A stretch of 64,000 nucleotides of DNA from Desulfobacter sp. (GCA_028768545.1 CP054838.1:1233501-1297500); one strand, 5' to 3'. Positions 54,014 to 63,705 are shown, counted from the stretch's first letter. Notes: generated by a model from the letters alone, not told the origin. Translations and numbers: made by a program.

Positions 54014-55324
54014 CAGTGATGTCCGGTTAGGTTTTTGCTTGCTCAATAATTTTTTGATCTTTGACAATATTGTCCCTGTTTGAACTATGAGAGCCCTGCT
54101 CCTCGCAGCCAAACAGGTCATTTAGAATGGCGGTTCGCAGCTGCCGAACTCTTTTGATCGTGACCTTTTCATTAAACTGTTTTTGGCAATGGATTGCCAG
54201 TAACAGGTAAGTGATAAGGCCGCCAAGAATCTGAACCATAAGGCCGTATTCACTGCGGGCAATGAGATGATATACCTTCAGATGTTCTTTCCACCATTTG
54301 AAAAAATCCTCAATGGTCCACCGGAGTTTATAAATTGTTGCTATTTGTTCCGCTGTTAAATCATGCCTGTCAGTTGCCACATAGTATTTGACGCCAGCAA
54401 TTTTATAGCCAACAACCCGAACAGGCCTTTTCGTCTGGTTTTGATTCGGAGTACCAAGTTTAACCAGTGCATCATAAAAAATGTAGCTGTCGGAAGGGGT
54501 CTCGTGGTTATCAATAATTGTTCTTGTTGTCCTGGTTTTTATACGGCAGACAAAATGTTTGCCTTGCTCCTGAAGCAGGTCAAATTCTTTATGGGATTGA
54601 TATCCACGATCCATAACACCTGTTTGCCCCTTGGAAAGTATTTTGGGAACAAAAGTGCGTTCAGCGCCGTTGCCTTCAGTCAAAAAGATTTTGTTTGGGA
54701 TTCCGTGATTAATGTCAAATCCGCAATGTACTTTGGCTTTTTTACTTCCTTTTCTGTAGTTCGCCCAGTGCATTGAAAGGACTGCATTTATGAGACTACC
54801 GTCAATGGAAACCAACTCTCCTAACTCGGCGTGTTCACCCGGATGACACTCAAGAGCCTGTTTATAAAGATCCTCAAAGATAAATTGCAGTTGTTCGAGT
54901 CCCCTGTGATTGATGGCTTCACAGAAACTACTACGGCTGATACCACCGTCTGGCGCAATATTTTCTTTAGCAAAAACATTCTCCTTGAGATCCTGAATTA
55001 AATGTCGGGCAGACTTGTGCTCCTGAAGATGGAAATAAACCAAAGCATTTATCTGGTCTTCGAATGTCATTTTTAAAGGGCGGTCTCCTCGAGATTGTAA
55101 TTCCGGTGCTTTTGAAAGTGACTTTATCAGAGGGCACCTGAAATTGTCAAAGTTCAGGGACCGTAGTTGTTTTTTAGGGACTGAGATGTGCGTCATTTGA
55201 GCTCCTTGAGTTAAATTTTCAAGGCGCACAAAAATTTTTACGCACATTTGTCAACACAAAACAGACTGTTTTTTCAATGATTTTAGATGCTTTTTATATG
55301 CAACAACCTAACCGGACACTACTG
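54014..55324 (-). mobile_element. IS4-family element
   Basis: 1311 bp with ends CAGTGATGTCCGGTTAGG (from 54014) and, inverted, CAGTAGTGTCCGGTTAGG (to 55324). Left flank is the oxidoreductase gene; right flank is an ISAs1 remnant. No target duplication is visible, so one flank was exchanged after insertion. Confidence 0.9.
54027..55196 (-). CDS. IS4-family transposase
   Basis: 389 residues from ATG 55196 (AAGGAG five bases upstream). DDE residues appear in VSIDGSLINAVLS, GVMDRGYQSHKEF and the YREK signature YKLRWTIEDFFKWWK. Intact. A fragment of a second copy is at 2298-2707. Confidence 0.95.
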   Translation of the reverse strand: MTHISVPKKQLRSLNFDNFRCPLIKSLSKAPELQSRGDRPLKMTFEDQINALVYFHLQEHKSARHLIQDLKENVFAKENIAPDGGISRSSFCEAINHRGLEQLQFIFEDLYKQALECHPGEHAELGELVSIDGSLINAVLSMHWANYRKGSKKAKVHCGFDINHGIPNKIFLTEGNGAERTFVPKILSKGQTGVMDRGYQSHKEFDLLQEQGKHFVCRIKTRTTRTIIDNHETPSDSYIFYDALVKLGTPNQNQTKRPVRVVGYKIAGVKYYVATDRHDLTAEQIATIYKLRWTIEDFFKWWKEHLKVYHLIARSEYGLMVQILGGLITYLLLAIHCQKQFNEKVTIKRVRQLRTAILNDLFGCEEQGSHSSNRDNIVKDQKIIEQAKT

Positions 55325-55645
55325 CAATAAAATGGAAGAAATGAAAAATCAGGGGTACCAGTTTAATGAACAGACCAGTGTTGACGGAGGGCACGGTCGA
55401 GTCGAAACGCGCAGGGCTGTGATAACCTCTGATATTGATTGGTTTGAAGATAAAAAAAGTTGGAAAGGTTTGAAAAGTATTGGAATGATTGAATCCACCC
55501 GGGAAATGGACGGCCAGATCAGTCATGAAAAGCGATATTATATATCGAGCCTGGATAGCGACCCCAATATTTTTGGTAATGCTGTCAGGAGGCATTGGGG
55601 AATTGAAAATTCAGTGCATTGGATATTGCGTTCCGTGAAGACGAA

Positions 55646-57096
55646 AGGAATGTTCAGAATTCTGTGTCACGGTTTCGGTTCCCGGATCTGTCTCGGCACC
55701 AGCGGAAGTAAAAGCCAGGTCCGAGAATGGGCCTTCAATCTGCCACGTCGGAGGAGTTGGCTTTTGCTGGAGCGGAGTTCCTGGAACCATCTTTTCCATC
55801 TGTAAATAAATCCCTATCAAATTCCCAGCTCTTTATCCAGCCGGCCTTCAAAGAAAATTGCCAACTGGGAAATTGTCAGTGACCAGTTTTGAACCGGCAT
55901 TGTCCATTTCTTACTGGCGTTCTGGATCCCCATGTAAAGCAGCTTTAACAGGCTGTCCTGGTTAGGAAACGATCCCTTTGTTTTGGTCAGTTTTCGAAAC
56001 TGTCGATGCACAGCCTCAATGGTATTTGTGGTGTATATTATCCGTCGGATCTCTTCTGGATATTTAAAGAAATGACTGAGGCGCTCCCAGTTGTTCCGCC
56101 AGGATTTTATCACAATCGGGTATTTGTCATTCCATTTGTTTTCCAAAATATCCAGTTCTTCTTCGGCCAGATCCTTATTAACCGCTTTATAAACACGTTT
56201 TAGATCTGCCATAAATTCCTTTTTATTTTTGGAACCAACGTATTTCAATGAATTTCGGATCTGGTGGACTACGCAGAGTTGAACTTCTGTGTCCGGGAAT
56301 ATGGTCTCAATGGCCTCGGGAAAACCTTTCAGACCATCAACACAGGCAATCAGGATATCTTTTACCCCTCGGTTTGAAAGGTCTGTTAACACCTGCAGCC
56401 AGAAGTTCGCACCCTCATTCTCGGATATGTACAGCCCAAGAACCTCTTTGCGGCCCTCGATATTCACCCCAAGAATTGTGTAAACGGCTTTGCTGCCGAC
56501 CTTTCCGTTTTCTCGTACTTTATAATGTATGGCATCAAGCCATACGATTGGGTACACATTTTCCAACGGCCTGGCCTGCCATTCTTTAACGGTATGAATA
56601 ATTTTATCGGTAATAGCGCTAAGGGTGGCATTTGAAATCTCAAGTCCATAGATTTCCTGTAAATGGGCAGCCATGTCATTATAGCTCATGCCCAGGCCGT
56701 AAAGGGCTATTATCTTTCTTTCAATTTCATCGCTGAGCGTTGTTTGGTGTTTTTTGACGATTTGTGGAGAGAAGGTTCCGTTCCGATCACGCGGGGTTTT
56801 TAGCTCAAATTTACCATCCAGGGACTTAATGGTCTTTCTGCTTTTTCCATTACGGCGGTTGGCAGAAATTTCCTGTCCGAGATGGGACTCCAACTCTCCT
56901 TCAAGAGCAGCTTCCGCAAGATTTTTGATTAATGATGTAAGGACGCCGCCCTTACCTGTGAAGGGTTTACCTTCCTGAATACCTTTAAGAGCTTTTTGAA
57001 AATCAAATTCGGTGTTGTCTTCGGTCATGTCAGTTCTCCTTATTTAGCTGAGTATATCAGCTTTGATTCAACTGACACAGAATTTTGAACGCCCTC
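55646..57096 (-). mobile_element. IS256-family element, copy 4
   Basis: 1451 bp, ends as in the other copies (one end AGGAATG instead of GGGAATG, the other GAGGGCG). The 8-bp target duplication AAGACGAA is at 55638-55645 and 57097-57104. Inserted in the ISAs1 remnant. Confidence 0.93.
55817..57028 (-). CDS. IS256-family transposase, copy 4
   Basis: 403 residues, intact DDE triad. Belongs with copy 2 (EISANRRNGKSRKT, ATLSAITDK) but has its own changes near the N-terminus (ELKTPRDRNGTFSPQ). Confidence 0.96.
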   Translation of the reverse strand: MTEDNTEFDFQKALKGIQEGKPFTGKGGVLTSLIKNLAEAALEGELESHLGQEISANRRNGKSRKTIKSLDGKFELKTPRDRNGTFSPQIVKKHQTTLSDEIERKIIALYGLGMSYNDMAAHLQEIYGLEISNATLSAITDKIIHTVKEWQARPLENVYPIVWLDAIHYKVRENGKVGSKAVYTILGVNIEGRKEVLGLYISENEGANFWLQVLTDLSNRGVKDILIACVDGLKGFPEAIETIFPDTEVQLCVVHQIRNSLKYVGSKNKKEFMADLKRVYKAVNKDLAEEELDILENKWNDKYPIVIKSWRNNWERLSHFFKYPEEIRRIIYTTNTIEAVHRQFRKLTKTKGSFPNQDSLLKLLYMGIQNASKKWTMPVQNWSLTISQLAIFFEGRLDKELGI

Positions 57097-57304
57097 AAGA
57101 CGAAAGCAGAGTCAGAAAGGGGAACTCTCCTGATAATTTTGCAGCGATTCGGCACATTGCATTAAATTTATTACGGAACAATAAGACATTTAAAGGGAGT
57201 GTAAAAACCAAAAGGTTGAATGCTGCTATGGATATCAAATATCTGGAGGAAGTTATGTTTGGATGATACTTGAACTAATCAAAACTATAGGCACTTTACA
57301 ATAT

Positions 57305-58317
57305 TTATATGCGTGAGCCCTGTTCAAATTGTGCCTGGGCCACTGCCATGCCGTATCCGGGGACGATGACTGTTTTTTTGCATTGAGGATTTTTTCGGCC
57401 ATATCTTTGATCGGGTTTGGTTTTTCCGGGCTCGGCTGAGTTGTTTCCGGGTCTGGCTGTGATTTGTTGGTTTTGTCCGGGTCCAGGTCCCTTGTTTTTG
57501 CCAGGGGCACAAAGACCCTGTAAAGGGATCTGTTCATTGCCTGGCACATCACATGGGTCAGAACGGAACCTGAGGCTGCCACTGCCGCACCACAGGAAAT
57601 CAATAATTTATTACACAGAACCATGCCGCAAAGGGCCGCGGCAAGACCGGTGGTTGCATTGAGAAAGGATATGAGCACCGGCATATCTGCACCGCCCACA
57701 CGAATGGCAAACAAAATACCGAATACGGTTGAGGCAAGGATAATGGCAACCCAGATGCAGATGGCCAGGGGTAACGCCAGAGAGGCGGCCAATCCAATCG
57801 ATATCAGGAAGGTTACCATCAAAAAGAGGGAACCGAGGATGAGGGTGTGGTGTTTAAGTTCCACAGGGGGCTGGTTTAATCGGTTGGCAAGCTTGCCTGC
57901 GGCAATGATTGAGCCCGAAAGGGTGAATGCCCCCATGGCCAACCCGAGCAGCCCGGATATTTTATTGACAATGGAAAGGTTGCCCGCCCCCCTTGTCAGT
58001 TGGACAAAGGCAATTAAAAAAGAGGCAAACCCGCCTGCACCGTTTTGGAATGCCACCATTGACGGAATTTGAAGCATATTGATCCGGGAGACCACCCACA
58101 CCCCTGCCAGGGACCCGATCAACAGCGCTCCTGACAGAACGTACGGATGGCAGGGGGGGGGTCTGAACAGGACAATGCCTGCGGCCATGACCATGGCAAT
58201 CGCTGCAATCATATTTCCCCGTTTGGCCCGATCCGGGTGTCTGAACATCCAGATGCCCCAAAAGATCAGGCCGAGAATAAAAAAATCCAGCCCCTGGTTT
58301 AATATTCTTACCCCCAT
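57305..58317 (-). pseudogene. pntB: Transhydrogenase beta subunit, lacking the NADP-binding domain
   Basis: The membrane part is well preserved (INMLQIPSMVAFQNGAGGFA, GLLGLAMGAFTLSGSIIAAG, IRVGGADMPVLISFLNATTG, VLTHVMCQAMNRS). After the linker the frame shifts at an A7 tract (about 57375): the original frame gives a meaningless tail, whereas the +1 frame reads KKTVIVPGYGMAVAQAQFEQ, the start of the NADP(H)-binding domain III. That domain is cut off within 15 residues by the junction with the ISAs1 remnant, so about 150 residues are lost. The start codon overlaps the stop of pntAb (TAATG). Confidence 0.9.
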
Positions 58318-58613
58318 TATTGGCCCTCCCCTGCGTTTTTATTCTTGAACATCCTCAACATTCTGCCGGTGATGGTAAAACCGCCGATAAGATTAAAGCT
58401 GGCCATTATCAAGGCAATCCCTCCAATGATTTGTTCAAAGGGGGTGGATTCAACTGAAAAAAGAACCAGGCAGCCTAAAATGGTGACCGCAGATATGGCA
58501 TTGGTCATGGACATGAGCGGGGTGTGAAGCAAGGATGGAATCTTGGAAATCAACACGTATCCCATGATGAACGAAAAGATAAAAACACCTGTGACTAAAA
58601 CAATATTTGCCAT
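58317..58613 (-). CDS. pntAb: Transhydrogenase alpha subunit, membrane part
   Basis: 98 residues with three membrane helices: VLVTGVFIFSFIMGYVLIS, NAISAVTILGCLVLFSVEST, IIGGIALIMASFNLIGGF. The sequence SKIPSLLHTPLMSMTNAIS is the conserved signature of this subunit of the H+-translocating NAD(P) transhydrogenase. Lies between pntAa (17 bases upstream) and pntB (1-base overlap) in one operon. Confidence 0.92.
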   Translation of the reverse strand: MANIVLVTGVFIFSFIMGYVLISKIPSLLHTPLMSMTNAISAVTILGCLVLFSVESTPFEQIIGGIALIMASFNLIGGFTITGRMLRMFKNKNAGEGQ

Positions 58614-58630
58614 GGTCGTCTCCCGAAATT

Positions 58631-59779
58631 TTATTGGTCGCTAAGATTTATGGCCTTGAGGGTGCCCTGGTGGTACAGTTTTCCCTTGTGGGTCACAAGA
58701 GATTTGCTGACGATTTCATCGTTCATGTCAAACTCTTTTGAGCTGCTGTCTTTGCAAAGGTTGTTGGCATACAGCCATGAAGAATGGATCGGCAGAGAGC
58801 CGGGGATGTTTTTAATGCCCCAGATATAGGTGCCCTGATGATTTATTTCCTTTCCGGGAGAGGTCATTTCACAATTTCCCCCCTGGTCTATGGAAACATC
58901 AATAATGACCGATCCGGGTTTCATGGATTCAACCATCTCTTTGGTGATCAAATGCGGGGCCACTTCGCCGGGCACCAATGCGCTTAAAATAATAATATCC
59001 GATTGGGCCACCTGGGGGGCCAGATACTCACGTTCCTTTTCAAGCCACTCATTGGACAATGCTTTGGCATATCCGCCGTCTCCAATGGTCACTTCGGGCG
59101 GCACATCAAACCCTGTAACCTTGACCCCTAAGCTTTCAGCCTCTTTTTTTGCGTCAGGGCGGATATCCACGGCTTTGACAGCCCCGCCCAGGCGTTTGCC
59201 GGTGGCAATGGCCTGCAGCCCCACAACACCTGTACCCACAACCATAATATTGGCCGGCTTGATCATGCCAATGGATGTCCCGATCATGGGGATAAATTTG
59301 GGAAAGTGGGCAGCGGCCATGATAATGGCTTTATACCCTGTGATGGCACTCATGGAGGTCAACGGGTCCATCCGTTGTGCCCGTGAAATTCTGGGAATGC
59401 CGTCCATGGTAAATGCGGTGATCTTTTTTTCCATCATTTTTTTGACATCATTGTGATTGGACGGTGCTGCCGGGTGCAAAAATGTAACCAGGATCTGATC
59501 TGGTTTGAGCATATCGATTTCGTGTGTATTGAAGGCCTCGTTAAAGAGGGGTTCTTTGACCTTTAAAATAATATCAGAGCTGCCAAATACCTCTGCTGCA
59601 TCCCTGGCAATGGTGGCCCCTGATGCCGAATATTGATCATCACTTGCAAAGGCACCCTCTCCGGCACAGGTTTCAACCATGACATCAAACCCGAGTGTTT
59701 TGAACTTTTCCACGGTTTCCGGCAATGCTGCGACCCTGTTCTCATTTTTCATTATTTCTTTTGGAATACCTATGATCAT
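58631..59779 (-). CDS. pntAa: Transhydrogenase alpha subunit, NAD(H)-binding part
   Basis: 382-residue soluble domain I, of the alanine dehydrogenase/PNT family. N-terminal MIIGIPKEIMKNENRVAALP; the NAD-binding Rossmann motif is in VVGTGVVGLQAIATGKRLG; further conserved are RISRAQRMDPLTSMS and VIIDVSIDQGGNCEMTSPGK. It transfers hydride between NAD(H) and NADP(H) bound on domain III of PntB, which is missing here, so the complex should be non-functional unless another pntB exists. Confidence 0.94.
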   Translation of the reverse strand: MIIGIPKEIMKNENRVAALPETVEKFKTLGFDVMVETCAGEGAFASDDQYSASGATIARDAAEVFGSSDIILKVKEPLFNEAFNTHEIDMLKPDQILVTFLHPAAPSNHNDVKKMMEKKITAFTMDGIPRISRAQRMDPLTSMSAITGYKAIIMAAAHFPKFIPMIGTSIGMIKPANIMVVGTGVVGLQAIATGKRLGGAVKAVDIRPDAKKEAESLGVKVTGFDVPPEVTIGDGGYAKALSNEWLEKEREYLAPQVAQSDIIILSALVPGEVAPHLITKEMVESMKPGSVIIDVSIDQGGNCEMTSPGKEINHQGTYIWGIKNIPGSLPIHSSWLYANNLCKDSSSKEFDMNDEIVSKSLVTHKGKLYHQGTLKAINLSDQ

Positions 59780-59835
59780 TCTATGCTCTCCAATTTTTAT
59801 GAGATGTTTTTGTCATTCCCTGATTTTTAAATTTG

Positions 59836-59900
59836 GGTGCCGGACCTGCTGTACTCCTCTTTGTTGCGGAGCAGATATGAACAAACCCAGGCCCGGCACC
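59836..59900. repeat. Long stem-loop between pntAa and the HEAT gene
   Basis: GGTGCCGGACCTG (59836-59848) pairs with CAGGCCCGGCACC (59888-59900) with one mismatch; inside, CTCC/GGAG and CTG/CAG extend the structure. It sits in the 158-base gap between two minus-strand genes and may be the 3' end of the HEAT-protein transcript or part of the pnt leader. No U-tract. Confidence 0.5.
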
Positions 59901-59937
59901 AATATTCTTGTCTATTCTTATTTTATCCTGGTGCGGG

Positions 59938-60387
59938 TCAGGCAACGGCTGCAACCTTTTGAATTTGCACCAGGGCAAGCTCCAGAGCAGCATGGAAAAT
60001 TGGCGGCTCCGGAGAAGAAAGCAGGGTTGTCACTTCATGGTTTGCCTCCTTGACAAAGACCCGGACAAGCTCGCTATTGCCACCGCTGTTGTCCGTGACA
60101 ACGGGTACAAGGGTGGACAAGGCCTCTACGGCCATTATTCTGACATTATAGTAGAGATCTGTTCGTTTGATCAGTTCAACCAGTTGTTTTGCCGTATCAA
60201 CACTCGGGGCTGTCAAGGCTGATGAGGCTTCAACCGCCGCTTCTCTCAACCGCCAGTTTCCGTCAAAGCGAAGTAGCCGGATCAGTTCATCTTGATGATT
60301 GTCTAAGGTTCCCCCCTCTTTCAAATTTTGCAGTTTGTCTAATGCACCGCCCCAATCCATCAGATTTCCAAAGATGTCATCTTTCAT
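59938..60387 (-). CDS. HEAT-repeat protein
   Basis: 149 residues. Two or three HEAT-like helix pairs: GNWRLREAAVEASSAL, YYNVRIMAVEALSTLVP, IFHAALELALVQIQKVA. The N-terminal MKDDIFGNLMDWGGALDKL is a helical cap. Such proteins act as protein-protein scaffolds; a regulatory or assembly role is possible. Same orientation as pnt and the two-component genes, but gaps of 158 and 272 bases separate it from both neighbours. Confidence 0.75.
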   Translation of the reverse strand: MKDDIFGNLMDWGGALDKLQNLKEGGTLDNHQDELIRLLRFDGNWRLREAAVEASSALTAPSVDTAKQLVELIKRTDLYYNVRIMAVEALSTLVPVVTDNSGGNSELVRVFVKEANHEVTTLLSSPEPPIFHAALELALVQIQKVAAVA

Positions 60388-60659
60388 TATTCCTTCAAGT
60401 TGGTTTTAATAAACCCATATCTTGTTTTTCTGTTTTTTTTTGCCTGGGCTGCACCTGTGACCTAATCCTTATATGGGTCATGTCTCCGGATTTTTGTCTA
60501 AGATAAAGAGCAATCCCTGTACCAAAGATAAAGAAAGGGTAACTGCTTGAAATCATGGTTTGTTTTAAAGAAGGTACGGAGGGTGTGTCCGGATCAGGAC
60601 GTTGCAAAATGCAACAAGGATGCAGATTGCATCAGTTGAAACAAGAGACTTGGGACGGT

Positions 60660-62000
60660 TTAAATTTTAAAGCGTTTCATGATCCGGTATAGGGTGGAAC
60701 GATTGATACCCAAAATTTTAGAGGCCTTGGTTTTATTGCCCCCGGTGGTTTCCAATACCTCCTGAATATGGTTCTTGCTCATGTGGTCCAGGGAGTTAAT
60801 ATTCCGGCGGGGGGTATTGGAGACGGTTTGTTTTAGAATGCCCGGAAGGCTTTGAACGGAGAGAATGGAATCTTCTTCGAACAGAGTTGCCCGTTCAATG
60901 ATATTTTCAAGTTCTCTTACATTGCCGGGCCAATGATAATTTTCCAGCAGTTTTAGGGCATCTGAAGATATCTTATCAATTTGTTTTTTATTTTGAGCTG
61001 AATATTGTTTTAAAAAATGGAAGGCCAGCAGGCCGATGTCATCTGCGCGCTCACGTAATGGCGGTAAATGAATGGTGACAACGTTGAGTCTGTAATACAG
61101 GTCTTCTCTAAAGTCTTTTTTTTCAACCAGATCCTCAAGATTTCTGTTTGTCGCAGCGATAATCCGGACCCTGACATTTTTTCTTTTAAACGATCCCACC
61201 GGCTGGATTTCTCCGGTTTCAATGGCTCTTAGCAGCGCCTGCTGCAAGCCTTTGCCAATATCACCAATTTCATCCAGAAACAGGGTTCCCCCATCAGCCG
61301 CTTCAAAAACCCCCTGCTTATCCGAGACCGCCCCGGTATAGGCCCCTTTTCGGTGGCCAAAGAGTTCGCTGGACATCAGGTTTTCATTGAGGGCCGCACA
61401 ATTGACCGGTATGTATGGTTTTGACGCCCGGTTGCCATTATGGTGTATGGCCCTTGCGACCAGGTCTTTTCCGGTCCCGGTTTCTCCACAGATCAACACC
61501 GTTGTTCGGGAGTCTTTTACATGGTGAATGGTCTTAAACAAATCTGCCATGGAAGGGCTGGTTCCAATGATGCTCTCAAAGGTATACTCGTTTTTCAGAC
61601 GAATTTTTGAGCGGGTATTGTCCACAAGCAGGGCTTTTTTTTCCAAGGTTTTTTTTACGACCCGCTTGAACTCTTCCATATCAAAGGGCTTCATAATATA
61701 CTCTTCCGCCCCTTCTTTCATTGCAGATACGGCAGTATCAACGGTCCCGTATGCTGTTATCATGATAAACATGATGTTTGGATCATATTTTTTTGCCGCT
61801 TTTAAAACCTGTTTGCCGTCAATGCCGGGCAACTTAAAGTCGGAAATAATCGGGTCAAATGACCTTGCTTTTATACATTGAAGGGCATCTTCCCCGGACG
61901 CTGCGGAAAAGGCTTCATATCCCTGTTTTTTGATGACATGCACCAATCCCCTGTTCAGGTTAAGATCATCTTCAACGATTAAAATTTTGAACCTACGCAT
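60660..62000 (-). CDS. Sigma-54-dependent response regulator (NtrC family)
   Basis: 446 residues. Receiver domain with acidic pair EDD (residues 10-12), phosphoacceptor Asp54 in ISDFKLPG and Lys in EYIMKPFD. Central AAA+ domain with Walker A GETGTGKDLVA, the sigma-54 contact loop GAYTGA (Tyr replaces the usual Phe), Walker B GTLFLDEIGD and arginine-finger region. C-terminal Fis-type helix-turn-helix (NKTKASKILGINRSTLYRIM). It activates sigma-54 promoters on phosphorylation by the adjacent kinase. I found no clear -24/-12 promoter next to neighbouring genes. Confidence 0.96.
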   Translation of the reverse strand: MRRFKILIVEDDLNLNRGLVHVIKKQGYEAFSAASGEDALQCIKARSFDPIISDFKLPGIDGKQVLKAAKKYDPNIMFIMITAYGTVDTAVSAMKEGAEEYIMKPFDMEEFKRVVKKTLEKKALLVDNTRSKIRLKNEYTFESIIGTSPSMADLFKTIHHVKDSRTTVLICGETGTGKDLVARAIHHNGNRASKPYIPVNCAALNENLMSSELFGHRKGAYTGAVSDKQGVFEAADGGTLFLDEIGDIGKGLQQALLRAIETGEIQPVGSFKRKNVRVRIIAATNRNLEDLVEKKDFREDLYYRLNVVTIHLPPLRERADDIGLLAFHFLKQYSAQNKKQIDKISSDALKLLENYHWPGNVRELENIIERATLFEEDSILSVQSLPGILKQTVSNTPRRNINSLDHMSKNHIQEVLETTGGNKTKASKILGINRSTLYRIMKRFKI

Positions 62001-62007
62001 GGTCTCG

Positions 62008-63621
62008 TTAATCCTCTATGGGCAGTTCAAGGGTAAAACTTGTCCCCGACTGTTTTGAGTTATTGGAGGTTGCACTGACCACTCTTAAATCTCCGCCTAA
62101 TTTTTTGGCCATTTCATAACTGATAAACAGCCCTAACCCGGTTCCCTCGCCCGGCTTTTTAGTTGAATAGAAAGGGGTGAATATGTTTGAAATGGCCTGT
62201 TTTGAAATCCCGCTGCCCGAATCGTTTACTTCAATTTTAACCATTTTCAATACCCGGACAAAATGAGTTTTCAATATAAGGCTGCCCCCGTCGGGCATGG
62301 CCTCAACAGCATTTGCGACCAGGTTGGTCAGTATGGATTGCACGGTACTGGCATGGGCAACGACATCCGGTATATTTTTTTCCAACTCAAGTTTTACGTC
62401 TATTTTTTTTGAATTGCAGTGGGGAATGGTAATTTCCATCAGTTTAGTCAACAAACGATTACAGTCAACGGTCTTAGAATCACTGTGGGTGTGTCTTGAA
62501 AAGTACATTAGATTTTTGATAACATTGCTTCCCTGTTTAACCTCATCAATCACGGTTGACAGGTGCTGGCCGATGCTGTTTCGATTGAGATCCTTATCCG
62601 CCAGTTCTTCAAGTGCAATTTGAGTATAAAGCAGGGCATTTGCCAGAGGCGTATTTAATTCGTGGGCAAGTCCGGAGGTCAGCAGCCCCAATGAGGCGAG
62701 CTTTTCTTTTTGAATGACTTGAAATTCCATCTCTTTTTCGCGCTGATATTTTTCCTTGACCATGTTTGCGATGACCGCTGATATAAAAAAAGCCAAAAGA
62801 AAGACAACACATCCGGTGATGGCGGCATAAATCAGGGCTTTTTTTTCAAGGGCTTTAATCCGGTTTAATATCTCAACCATATCCTGGTCAGCAAAGACAA
62901 TCCAGTTGAAAGGCGGTATGTTTTGTTGTGACTGCAAAACGGTTTTCCCTCGGTAATCAATGGATTGGCGGGCAGGTAACAGGGTGTTCAATACCGGCGT
63001 CTGGATTGAAATTTTAGTTTGAAGGGCTTTGGCCCCGAATCGGGAGGCGGATAAAAACCAGCCTCCCTTGTTGACCAGATAAACTTCCCCTGTATCCTCT
63101 ATGTTATTTTCTTTTAACAGGACATCGATGAACCTGAAATCAACCATGGTGTACAAATATTTAGGGTCATCTTCATTCTGGTTTGTGAGCTTTTTGGATA
63201 GAATCAATACGGGATTCAGCTGGTCCTTGTCTGCAAGTAAAAAAAGTGTACCTGCCTGAACCCCCTTCCATGACAACCCGGGTTCGGTGGCTTTTTTCAG
63301 GATCTTGGGATCAATGGATTTTCCCTTTGAACTGAAAATCAGTCTTTTGGACTGGCTTAAAATAAAAAAATCAATATAGGGTCTGTGGGGATCGTTTTTC
63401 AACTGATTGATATGATGCTCAAAATTTGAGTCTGAAATGTCTAAAATACTGCAGAGCAGATTCATATCATTGACCCGTTCTATCATGAACTGCCGGATGG
63501 ATTCTGCGTTTCGCTTTGATAAATTCATTAAATATAAGGCGGCTTTTTCCTCGATCATTTGTTTGCCCTGGGAGATTCCTATATACCCGAAAGAGACCAG
63601 GGGAACGAGTGCAACAAGCAT
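62008..63621 (-). CDS. Membrane sensor histidine kinase
   Basis: 537 residues from ATG 63621. TM1 (LVALVPLVSFGYIGIS), a periplasmic dCache-like sensor of about 240 residues, TM2 (ALIYAAITGCVVFLLAFFIS), dimerisation/phosphoacceptor with His in GLAHELNTPLAN, then N box LTNLVANAVEAMPDG, G1 DSGSGI, G2 GTGLGL. The stop lies 7 bases before the regulator start, so they form an operon. The coding frame stays open upstream (DTKFTKLYFRQFRSLLICVF) to a TAA at 63703-63705 without any ATG; TM1 is short if ATG 63621 is used. The true start is likely upstream, at a non-AUG codon (ATT 63699 with GAGAGG seven bases before) or after a frameshift from ATG 63695. Confidence 0.9.
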   Translation of the reverse strand: MLVALVPLVSFGYIGISQGKQMIEEKAALYLMNLSKRNAESIRQFMIERVNDMNLLCSILDISDSNFEHHINQLKNDPHRPYIDFFILSQSKRLIFSSKGKSIDPKILKKATEPGLSWKGVQAGTLFLLADKDQLNPVLILSKKLTNQNEDDPKYLYTMVDFRFIDVLLKENNIEDTGEVYLVNKGGWFLSASRFGAKALQTKISIQTPVLNTLLPARQSIDYRGKTVLQSQQNIPPFNWIVFADQDMVEILNRIKALEKKALIYAAITGCVVFLLAFFISAVIANMVKEKYQREKEMEFQVIQKEKLASLGLLTSGLAHELNTPLANALLYTQIALEELADKDLNRNSIGQHLSTVIDEVKQGSNVIKNLMYFSRHTHSDSKTVDCNRLLTKLMEITIPHCNSKKIDVKLELEKNIPDVVAHASTVQSILTNLVANAVEAMPDGGSLILKTHFVRVLKMVKIEVNDSGSGISKQAISNIFTPFYSTKKPGEGTGLGLFISYEMAKKLGGDLRVVSATSNNSKQSGTSFTLELPIED

Positions 63622-63705
63622 GAATACACAGATTAAAAGCGATCGAAATTGCCGAAAGTACAGCTTTGTGAATTTTGTATCTATGATATCACCATAAATA
63701 AATTA

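Larger units (their letters stand above)
55325..57266 (+). pseudogene. ISAs1-family transposase, C-terminal remnant split by IS256
   Basis: Left piece (55325-55645): DGGHGRVETRRAVITSDIDW, KSIGMIESTREMDG, RHWGIENSVHW. Right piece (57097-57266): KGNSPDNFAAIRHIALNLL and MDIKYLEEVM. Between them is an IS256 copy with AAGACGAA duplicated. Joining the pieces shows a second lesion: after ENSVHW a short deletion puts the following LDIAFREDES out of frame. The N-terminal half is missing behind the IS4 element. This is an old, inactive copy used as a landing site by two younger elements. Confidence 0.88.

Noticed and set aside
22286..57096. Composite transposon formed by the IS256 copies
   Set aside because: Copies are in both orientations and two have their own target duplications, which means independent insertions; no common outer duplication was found.
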